Under the pieces are notes generated by a model that saw only the letters and a program-made list of their open reading frames with translations, was not told the DNA's origin and ran no database searches. DNA of 64,000 nucleotides from Streptomyces spiroverticillatus (GTDB lineage Bacteria; Actinomycetota; Actinomycetes; Streptomycetales; Streptomycetaceae): assembly GCA_014650415.1 (NCBI GenBank), contig BMUX01000018.1:1-64000 (forward strand), read 5' to 3'. Made by a program: the position numbers and the translations under genes. Positions within the stretch are counted from its first letter, which is position 1, and each line of letters begins with the position of its first letter. This document shows, piece after piece, positions 57,883 to 64,000 of the stretch.

Positions 57883-59458
57883 CGAAGTTGTGCCGGGGCG
57901 GCGGGCAGGACGTCGCCCACTCCAGCGAGCGGCCGAACCCCCAGGGGTCGTCCCGGTCGACCTTCACCCCGTACTTCGCCGTCTTCCAGACGTTGTAGAA
58001 GAACGGCAGCGTGGACAGCCCCAGCAGGAACGCCCCCATGGTCGAGATCGTGTTCAGTACGGTGAAGCCGTCGGCCGCCAGATAGTCGGCGACCCGGCGC
58101 GGCATCCCCTCCACACCCAGCCAGTGCTGCACCAGGAACGTGGCGTGGAAGCCCACGAACAGCGTCCAGAACTGGATCTTCCCGAGCCGCTCGTCGAGCA
58201 TCTTCCCGGTGAACTTCGGCCACCAGTAGTAGAAGCCCGCGAACGTCGCGAACACCACCGTCCCGAATACCACGTAGTGGAAGTGCGCCACCACGAAGTA
58301 CGAGTCGGAGACGTGGAAGTCCATCGGCGGCGACGCCAGGATGACCCCGGTGAGCCCGCCGAACAGGAAGCTCACCAGGAACCCGACGGACCACAGCATG
58401 GGTGTCTCGAAGGACAGCGAGCCCTTGAGCATCGTGCCCGTCCAGTTGAAGAACTTCACCCCGGTCGGCACCGCGATCAGGAACGACATGAACGAGAAGA
58501 ACGGCAGCAGCACCGCACCGGTGACGAACATGTGGTGCGCCCACACCACCAGCGACAGACCGGTGATGGCCATCGTCGCGCCGATCAGCATCACGTAACC
58601 GAAGATCGGCTTCCGCGAGAACACCGGGATGATCTCCGTGATGATGCCGAAGAACGGCAGCGCGATGATGTAGACCTCGGGATGGCCGAAGAACCAGAAG
58701 AGGTGCTGCCACAGCAGCGCACCCCCGAACTCGGCCTCGAAGACCATCGACCCGAACCGCCGGTCCGCCTCCAGCACCAGCAGCGCCGCCGCGAGCACCG
58801 GGAACGCGACCAGCACCAGAATCGACGTAAACAGCACATTCCAGGTGAAGATGGGCATCCGGAACATCGTCATGCCGGGTGCGCGCATCCCGATGATGGT
58901 GGTCAGGAAGTTCACCGCGCCGAGGATCGTGCCGAAGCCGGCCAGCGCGAGCCCCATGATCCACAGGTCGGCGCCGATGCCGGGGGAGCGGGTCAGGCTG
59001 TTGAGCGGCGCGTACGCGAACCAGCCGAAGTTCGCCGGACCGCCGGGCACGATCAGCGAGCCCAGCACGATCAGCCCGCCGAACAGGAACAGCCAGTACG
59101 AGAACATGTTCAGCCGGGGGAACGCCACGTCCGGCGAGCCGATCTGCAACGGCATGATCTCGTTGGCGAACCCGGCGAAGGTCGGCGTCGCGAACAGCAG
59201 CAGCATGATCGTGCCGTGCATCGTGAACGCCTGGTTGAACTCGTTGTTGCTCATCAGCTGAAGGCCCGGCCTGGCCAGCTCGGCCCGCATCATCAGCGCC
59301 ATCAGCCCGGCGATCAGGAAGAACCCGAACGACGTGATCAGGTACAGGTGCCCGATCTTCTTGTGGTCGGTGGTGGTCAGCCAGTCCACGACGACCCGCC
59401 CAGGGCGTCGGTCGCGCGCAGGTGGAGCGGCAGGCGCCTCCACGGTCTCCGTACCCAT
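57743..59458 (-). CDS. ctaD: Cytochrome c oxidase subunit I (aa3-type), stand-alone
   Basis: 571 aa from ATG 59458 (GAGGGGG upstream). About 12 helices. Haem/copper ligands are visible: His in FTMHGTIMLLLF (haem a), the Cu(B) His-Tyr motif WFFGHPEVYI, the His pair VWAHHMF, and HFHYVVFG with haem a3/a ligands. It reduces O2 to water and pumps protons. No subunit II, III or haem-assembly gene is adjacent, so this is probably a second copy apart from the main cta cluster. The 3' end overlaps the WYL regulator by 140 bases. Confidence 0.96.
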   Translation of the reverse strand: MGTETVEAPAAPPARDRRPGRVVVDWLTTTDHKKIGHLYLITSFGFFLIAGLMALMMRAELARPGLQLMSNNEFNQAFTMHGTIMLLLFATPTFAGFANEIMPLQIGSPDVAFPRLNMFSYWLFLFGGLIVLGSLIVPGGPANFGWFAYAPLNSLTRSPGIGADLWIMGLALAGFGTILGAVNFLTTIIGMRAPGMTMFRMPIFTWNVLFTSILVLVAFPVLAAALLVLEADRRFGSMVFEAEFGGALLWQHLFWFFGHPEVYIIALPFFGIITEIIPVFSRKPIFGYVMLIGATMAITGLSLVVWAHHMFVTGAVLLPFFSFMSFLIAVPTGVKFFNWTGTMLKGSLSFETPMLWSVGFLVSFLFGGLTGVILASPPMDFHVSDSYFVVAHFHYVVFGTVVFATFAGFYYWWPKFTGKMLDERLGKIQFWTLFVGFHATFLVQHWLGVEGMPRRVADYLAADGFTVLNTISTMGAFLLGLSTLPFFYNVWKTAKYGVKVDRDDPWGFGRSLEWATSCPPPRHNFVTLPKIRSESPAFDLHHPEIAELQQLSQTEPAPLDPERVRGDHGPQ

Positions 59459-59849
59459 CGTGCCCCCTCGCGTCCGCGGACCGGGCCTCAACCCGACACA
59501 TGATGCGCGCGCAGGGGCCCGCTCCGACAGGGGGCGTACGCGACCGGATCACGGCCGAGGGCAAGAGGATCACCGGAGCGGGAAGCGAGTTGATACGGAA
59601 TCAATAATTCCGCCGACCTCAAGGCGCCGCTTTATCCCGGCCCTACGGAGCGGAATAGCCCTGGCCCGGGGTTCGATTCCTTTCGGGAAGAAATCGAAGA
59701 AAGCGCCGGACCTGTCAATTCCCCGATGAATGCGTGCTATTCGCGGACAAAGAATGTGCCCCATCGGGTGAAAGCACCCCGGGCAAACTTCTGTCGTGAT
59801 CTTGTGACACAAGCGTGACCGGGAGGGTATCGGGCCCTACGGTGGCCCC
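59459..59849. other. Intergenic region between ctaD and the I78 gene
   Basis: 391 bases, visibly less GC-rich than its surroundings (for example 59588-59610 and 59680-59760). It holds the divergent promoters of ctaD and the I78 gene and an interrupted inverted repeat CTTGTGACACAAG at 59801-59813. A bona fide coding frame was not found. Confidence 0.5.
59815..59843 (+). promoter_or_regulatory. Probable leaderless promoter of the I78 gene
   Basis: GTGACC (59815-59820), 17-base spacer, TACGGT (59838-59843). The -10 element lies six bases before ATG 59850 and no ribosome site is present, so the mRNA probably starts at or next to the start codon. Confidence 0.5.
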
Positions 59850-60065
59850 ATGGCACCTCTACCGACACCTCCCGCCCAGCCCGACGACAACCCGGACACC
59901 TATCTGGGCCTCGCCCCCGAGGAGGCCGAACGCGCGGCGACGGAACGCGGCTGGAGCACCGTCAGGACGCTTCCGCCGGGCTCGATCATCACCATGGAGT
60001 TCGTGCAGGGCCGGCTCAACTTCGAGGCCAAGGACGGGCTCGTGACCCGCTGCTGGATCGGCTGA
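59850..60065 (+). CDS. I78-type peptidase inhibitor
   Basis: 71 aa. The core GLAPEEAERAATERGWSTVR and the C-terminal ITMEFVQGRLNFEAKDGLVT followed by RCWIG fit the I78 inhibitor family (protease-binding loop plus terminal G). No signal peptide, so it is probably cytosolic in this host. The last codons CGC TGC TGG ATC GGC TGA are repeated downstream as part of a four-copy tandem array. Monocistronic, closed by a strong terminator. Confidence 0.85.
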   Translation: MAPLPTPPAQPDDNPDTYLGLAPEEAERAATERGWSTVRTLPPGSIITMEFVQGRLNFEAKDGLVTRCWIG

Positions 60066-60142
60066 CCCGCCCGCTGCTGGATCGGCTGATCCGCCCGCTG
60101 CCGGATCGGCTGGCCGGCCCGCTGCCGGATCGGCCGACCGGC
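60047..60142 (+). repeat. 24-bp x 4 tandem repeat spanning the I78 stop
   Basis: Four 24-bp copies at 60047, 60071, 60095 and 60119, each starting CCGCTGC and containing GGATCGGC. The first contains the TGA stop (60063-60065), the second carries an in-frame TGA at 60087-60089. Copies 3 and 4 have lost the stop by substitution, so the array decays away from the gene. Confidence 0.95.
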
Positions 60143-60166
60143 CTGCGGACACCCCCGGACACGGCG

Positions 60167-60201
60167 AAGGCCCCGTACCGCGCGATGCGGTACGGGGCCT
60201 T
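60167..60201. terminator. Bidirectional terminator between I78 and PAP2 genes
   Basis: Perfect 15-bp stem AAGGCCCCGTACCGC/GCGGTACGGGGCCTT with a 5-base loop, between convergent genes. The A-A and T-T ends give short tracts in both directions. Confidence 0.88.
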
Positions 60202-60235
60202 CCCTGTGCGTACGAGTGCGAGCCGGCCGGTGGCC

Positions 60236-61258
60236 TCAGCGCGCCGGGTGCGGGGCGTGCGCCCCGCTGCCGCCGCGCGCCTGCGGAGGCCGCCTGCTGC
60301 CCGCCGGGGTGACCGGCGCGCGCTCCGAGCGGACCGCGTGCGGCCGGGGCGCGAGGTGCGCCGCCGGGGCGGGGAGGTGCTGGGCGGGGCGGGTGCTCGC
60401 GTACCGTCCGCCGCCCGAGCCCACCGGCTCGCGGGCGGGTACGGGGTCGGCGCCCTGACGTATCGACGGAACGGCCACCGGGGCCACCGGCTCGGCCGTG
60501 CCGGGAGCGGCCGGGGCGAGCGCGCGGCGCGAGCGCCAGCGGTCCCGCATTTCGAAGATGTACGCCTCGGCGCGGGCGATCGTCGGCTCCACCCAGGGCA
60601 GCGCCAGCAGGATCAGCAGGCCCGCGGCCCAGCCGAGCAGCACGTCGCTCAGCCAGTGCGTGCCCAGGTACACCGTGGTCGCCCCGACGCTGAGTGCGAC
60701 CGTCGCGGAGAGCACCGACAGCCAGCGCCTGGCCCCCGGGGTGGTCGCCAGGTACGCGAGGATGCCCCAGGTCACGACCGCGTTCGCGGTGTGCCCGGAG
60801 GGAAATATGTCGCCGCCCATGAACAGCTCGGCGGACCCGATCTCGGTCGCGTAGTGCGGTCCCAGACGGCCGAGGCCGATCTTCACCGCGCCGACCGTGA
60901 TGTTGAGCAGCAGCAGCGAAGCCGCCATGACCAGCAGCGGGCGCAGCGTGTGCTGCCGCCAGGAGCGCCAGCCCAGCCAGGCCGCGATCATCACGGCGGT
61001 GGGGCCGCGCTGGCCGAGCACCACGAAGTAGTCGAGGAACTCGTGCACCTCGGGCCACTGCTCGTAGGGCCGGAAGAGCATGACCTTCCAGTCGAGCAGC
61101 ACGAGCCAGGAGGAGGCCAGGACCAGCCAGACGATGGCGATGTAGAACACCACCGTCGACCCGAGGAGAACCTTGCGGGTCCGGCTCATGCCGGGCACCA
61201 CAATCTCCGGGGGCTCCGGTTCCCGGTCCAGCCGGGCAAAGATTCTGTCGATACGCAC
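60236..61258 (-). CDS. PAP2 family membrane phosphatase
   Basis: 340 aa from GTG 61258. About six helices. Phosphatase motifs are VKIGLGRLGP (motif 1), IFPSGHTANAVVTWG (motif 2), and VYLGTHWLSDVLLGW (motif 3, catalytic His). PAP2 enzymes dephosphorylate lipid phosphates such as phosphatidic acid or undecaprenyl pyrophosphate. The last 90 residues are a Pro/Arg/Ala-rich cytosolic tail. The start is uncertain because no good ribosome site is near; an ATG at 61321 would add 21 residues. Confidence 0.9.
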   Translation of the reverse strand: MRIDRIFARLDREPEPPEIVVPGMSRTRKVLLGSTVVFYIAIVWLVLASSWLVLLDWKVMLFRPYEQWPEVHEFLDYFVVLGQRGPTAVMIAAWLGWRSWRQHTLRPLLVMAASLLLLNITVGAVKIGLGRLGPHYATEIGSAELFMGGDIFPSGHTANAVVTWGILAYLATTPGARRWLSVLSATVALSVGATTVYLGTHWLSDVLLGWAAGLLILLALPWVEPTIARAEAYIFEMRDRWRSRRALAPAAPGTAEPVAPVAVPSIRQGADPVPAREPVGSGGGRYASTRPAQHLPAPAAHLAPRPHAVRSERAPVTPAGSRRPPQARGGSGAHAPHPAR

Positions 61259-61775
61259 CCAATCGACATTACAGCGGGTGAGTGTGGGGCCCGGCCGGTC
61301 CTGCCTCTTCGTGATGACCATGTGATGTGGGGTGTGTCTCACGGCAGGGTTTATTCCCGGCGATTCGGGAAACACCCGGGACCTTGTGCCCTATTTCCCC
61401 GGGGCACTTCCTGGGAGCCTTCGGGAATCCGGTGAATTCCTCCGGGTGATCATTTCCGCGGGAAATCCAGATCCGACGGAGGCGGCACGCGTGACGGCCC
61501 GCTCCGGCGGGAACCAGCCACAAGGTGCCGTGCGTCTCCGTGCCGGGACAGTGAGTGACGGGACGGAGAGCGGCGCACGGTGCGGCGCGCGGGCGTGGCG
61601 CACGCCACACCGGCCGGGGCGTTTCCGTGAGAGATGGGCCACGCATCCCGGGGGTGAACTCGCGTACGCTGACGGCTCACTCGCCCGTCGATGCCGGGCC
61701 CACCAGGACGTATCACGTCAGACACGTCCCCGGCGGCCCACCGAGCGCGAGGGATTTCACTGGGAGGTTACGTAC
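61259..61775. other. Divergent intergenic region before the DHA2 transporter
   Basis: 517 bases between divergent genes. The first half is lower in GC (61345-61470) with small inverted repeats such as TTCCCGGCGATTCGGGAA (61352-61369). Nothing with protein-family support and no clear promoter pair was found. It probably holds operators for the efflux pump. Confidence 0.45.
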
Positions 61776-63515
61776 ATGGCAGGGACAACCACGGCCGGCA
61801 AAGAGCTGACTGCGGGAGGTCCTTGGCGACGGCTCCTCTCCGGTGACGGGGCCAACCGCTGGGTCGTGCTCGTCGTTCTGCTGCTGAGCCTCATCCTGGT
61901 CGCCCTCGACTCGACGATCCTGCACATCGCGGTGCCCTCGGTCACCGAGGACCTGCGTCCCGGCTCGGTCCAGCTGCTGTGGATCGTCGACTCCTATCCG
62001 CTCGTCTGTGCCTCGCTGCTGATCCTCTTCGGCACGCTCGGCGACCGCGTCGGACGACGGCGCGTCCTGATGATCGGTTACGCGCTGTTCACCGTCGCCT
62101 CCGCGATGGCCGCCCTCGCGAAGACGCCGGAGCTGCTGATCACGGCCCGCGTCCTGCTCGGCGTCGGCGGCGCGATGATCATGCCCGCGACGCTGTCCAT
62201 CGTCCGTGCGGTCTTCCCCGACCGGCGCGAGCGCTCGATGGCGATCGGCATCTGGTCCGCGGTCACCGGCATCGGCGCCGCCGCCGGACCCGTCCTCGGC
62301 GGCTTCCTGGTCGAGAACTTCTGGTGGGGCTCGGTCTTCCTGATCAACATCCCGCTGATGCTCGTGATCATCCCGCTCGGCCGCCTCCTGCTGCCGGAGT
62401 CCAAGGGCAGCGGCGAGGGCCCGTGGGACGTGGTCGGCGCGCTGATGGCCTCCGCCGGTGTGCTCGGTGTCGTGTACGGGGTCAAGCGGGCGGGCAGCGG
62501 CGATCCGACGCTCGACGTCCTGACCATCGGCCCGCTGGTGGCAGGTGCGGTCCTGCTGCTGCTCTTCGTGCGCAGGCAGCGACGCATCCGGCATCCGCTC
62601 ATCGACATGAAGCTCTTCTCCCGCGCGCCCTTCACCACCTCGGTGGGCTGCATCGTGCTGGGCATGCTGGCGCTGGTCGGCCTGGAGCTGATCGCGGTCC
62701 AGTATCTCCAGCTGGTGCTGCACCTGAGCCCGCTGGAGACCGGCATGCGGCTGCTGCCGCTGACCTTCGCCGCGATGGTGGCGGGCGGTCTCGGCTCGTA
62801 CGTCCTGCAACGGGTCGGCCCCCGGGCGATGGTCGCCTTCGGCTTCACCCTCACCGCGGCCTCCGTCACGCTGCTGACGATGATGGGCCAGGAAGACCAG
62901 CCCTGGCTGCTCGCGGGCGGCTTCATCCTGCTCGGCTTCGGCCTCCAGGCCACCCTCTTCGGCAGTTACGAGTCCATGCTCAGCGAGGCCCCCGCCGACT
63001 CGGCGGGCGGCGCGGCGGCCATCGGCGAGACCGCCTACCAGCTCGGTGCGGGCATGGGCATCGCCCTGCTCGGCAGCGTGATGAACGCCGCGTACGGCCC
63101 CGGGCTCAAGCACGTCGAGGGCGTCGCGGCGTCCGACTCCAAGTACGCCTCTAACTCGCTCGGCGAGGCCTACGAGGTCGCCAAGGAGCTCGGCGGCGCG
63201 GCGGGCAAGGCCCTCTACGACGCCGCCCGGGTCGCCTTCGTCCACGGCCTCCACGTCACCCTGCTGACCAGCGCGGGCCTGCTGCTCGTCGGTGCGATCG
63301 CCGCACTGAAGCTGCCGCGCGGCATGGACGCGGACAGGGGCAAGGAGCAGGACGAGCAGCAGGACGAGGAGCAGGACGAGCAGCAGGACGAGGAGCAGGA
63401 CGCCGAACCGGCCGAGGCTCCCGCCGCGCAGGTCACCCACTCGCTGAAGAAGCCCGAGCCCCGCACGCTGCCCGCCGCCCGCGAGCCCGCCGAGGCGACG
63501 GCGGGCCGGGACTGA
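61776..63515 (+). CDS. MFS transporter, DHA2 (14-helix) family
   Basis: 579 aa from ATG 61776 (GGGAGG 61762-61767). Proton-driven multidrug efflux family. Helix 1 motif SLILVALDSTILHIAVPSVT, motif A GDRVGRRRVLMIGYALF, and motif C VTGIGAAAGPVLGGFLVENF, diagnostic of antiporters. The cytosolic C-terminal tail holds an acidic EQDEQQDE repeat encoded by a 24-bp tandem. The substrate is not predictable, and no regulator gene is adjacent in the window. Confidence 0.93.
   Translation: MAGTTTAGKELTAGGPWRRLLSGDGANRWVVLVVLLLSLILVALDSTILHIAVPSVTEDLRPGSVQLLWIVDSYPLVCASLLILFGTLGDRVGRRRVLMIGYALFTVASAMAALAKTPELLITARVLLGVGGAMIMPATLSIVRAVFPDRRERSMAIGIWSAVTGIGAAAGPVLGGFLVENFWWGSVFLINIPLMLVIIPLGRLLLPESKGSGEGPWDVVGALMASAGVLGVVYGVKRAGSGDPTLDVLTIGPLVAGAVLLLLFVRRQRRIRHPLIDMKLFSRAPFTTSVGCIVLGMLALVGLELIAVQYLQLVLHLSPLETGMRLLPLTFAAMVAGGLGSYVLQRVGPRAMVAFGFTLTAASVTLLTMMGQEDQPWLLAGGFILLGFGLQATLFGSYESMLSEAPADSAGGAAAIGETAYQLGAGMGIALLGSVMNAAYGPGLKHVEGVAASDSKYASNSLGEAYEVAKELGGAAGKALYDAARVAFVHGLHVTLLTSAGLLLVGAIAALKLPRGMDADRGKEQDEQQDEEQDEQQDEEQDAEPAEAPAAQVTHSLKKPEPRTLPAAREPAEATAGRD
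63345..63402 (+). repeat. 24-bp tandem repeat in the transporter tail
   Basis: Two exact 24-bp copies (63345-63368, 63369-63392) plus 10 bases of a third, all in frame. They encode EQDEQQDE units. Confidence 0.93.
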
Positions 63516-63564
63516 CCTCCGGCCCGGCCATGGGGCGGGACCGGCCTCCGGCCGCGCCCCCTGG

Positions 63565-63590
63565 ACGGTGCGGGCCCCGGCCCGTACCGT
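63565..63590 (+). terminator. Possible terminator after the transporter
   Basis: Interrupted hairpin ACGGTgCGGGC / GCCCGtACCGT, 4-base loop, 50 bases after the stop. No T tract. Confidence 0.45.
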
Positions 63591-63602
63591 CTCCCTGGAG
63601 CT

Positions 63603-63623
63603 TTAACTAACACTGCTAGTTAA
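63603..63623. promoter_or_regulatory. TetR-type operator before the acyl-CoA dehydrogenase gene
   Basis: Perfect 7-bp arms TTAACTA and TAGTTAA separated by ACACTGC. The AT-rich symmetry in a very GC-rich context, 20 bases before the start codon, is typical of TetR-family fatty-acid regulators. The regulator gene is not visible in the window. Confidence 0.68.
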
Positions 63624-63643
63624 GAGAGCCGCCGGAGGGCCCG

Positions 63644-64000
63644 ATGTCCGCACGTCCCGCGAAGCTTCCGCCGTTCGACCCCGCCGACCCCCTCGGCATC
63701 GACGACCTGCTCGACCCGGAGGACCTCGCGATCCGCGACACGGTCCGCGGCTGGGCCGCCGACCGGGTCCTGCCGCACATCGCCGACTGGTACGAGCGCG
63801 GCGAGCTCCCCGGCATCCGCGAGCTGGCCCGCGAACTCGGCTCCATCGGCGCGCTCGGCATGTCCCTGACCGGCTACGGCTGCGCGGGCGCCACCGCCGT
63901 CCAGTACGGCCTGGCCTGCCTGGAGCTGGAGGCCGCCGACTCCGGCATCCGCTCGCTGGTCTCGGTGCAGGGCTCGCTCGCCATGTACGCGGTTCGGAAG
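63644..64000 (+). CDS. Acyl-CoA dehydrogenase (glutaryl-CoA type), 5' part
   Basis: Open reading frame from ATG 63644 (GGAGGG 63634-63639) to the window edge, 119 codons and continuing. The N-terminal sequence FDPADPLGIDDLLDPEDLAI followed by RDTVRGWAADRVLPHIADWY and LARELGSIGALGMSLTGYGC is the first helical domain of an acyl-CoA dehydrogenase. The LTGYGCAGATAVQYGLACLE pattern is close to glutaryl-CoA dehydrogenases. FAD-dependent. A palindromic operator precedes it. Confidence 0.88.
   Translation, partial: MSARPAKLPPFDPADPLGIDDLLDPEDLAIRDTVRGWAADRVLPHIADWYERGELPGIRELARELGSIGALGMSLTGYGCAGATAVQYGLACLELEAADSGIRSLVSVQGSLAMYAVRK

Noticed and set aside
63345..63402. 24-bp tandem as a further case of stop-codon duplication
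   Set aside because: It lies inside the coding tail about 110 bases before the stop and encodes an acidic repeat, so it is a different class.

Overview
The window is about 70% GC or more by eye, with strong third-position GC bias, many GTG starts and short gene overlaps. It looks like a Streptomyces or close actinomycete chromosome arm-proximal core region. The gene order (tlyA, nadK, recN ... pyrG, nudix ... parA, scpA, scpB, rsuA-type synthase ... cmk, der) is the conserved actinobacterial backbone also found in Mycobacterium. I saw no CRISPR array, transposase, integrase, tRNA or prophage gene.

Layout. 1-340: 3' end of an rRNA operon (23S end, 5S, strong terminator). 409-5043: a repeat-rich RGG/TPR protein, a DUF1015 protein and a NagD-type HAD phosphatase. 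5142-8163: an iron-box-controlled FecCD-type importer (two permeases, one ATPase, no binding protein). 8225-12664: SCP2-like protein, small conserved protein, tlyA, nadK, recN. 12665-20010: MraY-like membrane protein, a glycosyltransferase with a rare TTA codon, PucR regulator with divergent amino-acid permease, GH15 glycosidase. 20572-31554: pyrG, ADP-ribose-type NUDIX, STAND/TPR protein, ald, parA, RHH-like partner, scpA, scpB, RsuA-type pseudouridine synthase. 31641-34112: pnuC, NUDIX-winged-helix (NrtR-type) regulator and ADP-ribosylglycohydrolase, behind a promoter with an NrtR-like palindrome. 34001-37365: an unrecognised three-gene module (small helical protein, large WXG-like protein with hydrophobic tail region, lipoprotein). 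37391-40076: nucleotidyltransferase, Rieske lipoprotein, membrane protein, anchored protein. 40395-45489: YidB, aroH, tyrA, cmk, PlsC-type acyltransferase, der. 45505-48765: two hypotheticals and two Rpf-like LysM cell-wall hydrolases. 48611-54526: a branched-chain-amino-acid-type ABC system whose two permeases and one ATPase are fused into one 913-aa protein. 54656-56769: glycosyltransferase pair. 56824-59458: WYL regulator converging on an isolated cytochrome oxidase subunit I. 59850-64000: I78-type inhibitor, PAP2 phosphatase, DHA2 efflux pump and the start of an acyl-CoA dehydrogenase.

How the genes work together. The parA-scpA-scpB block serves chromosome segregation. pnuC-nrtR-ADP-ribosylglycohydrolase forms a compact NAD/ADP-ribose unit, with nadK elsewhere in the window. 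The iron importer is probably repressed by DmdR/IdeR. The Liv-type genes form a complete importer with divergent binding proteins. The two Rpf-like enzymes act in wall remodelling.

The most noteworthy observations are: (i) tandem duplications that span the stop codon at four unrelated genes; (ii) the triple-fusion importer, whose linker contains a dispersed intergenic repeat, and whose two ATPases pair into one consensus and one degenerate ATP site; (iii) the 34001-37365 WXG-like module; (iv) the NrtR operator-promoter; (v) a single TTA (bldA-type) codon in a glycosyltransferase; (vi) four convergent gene pairs overlapping in their coding tails.
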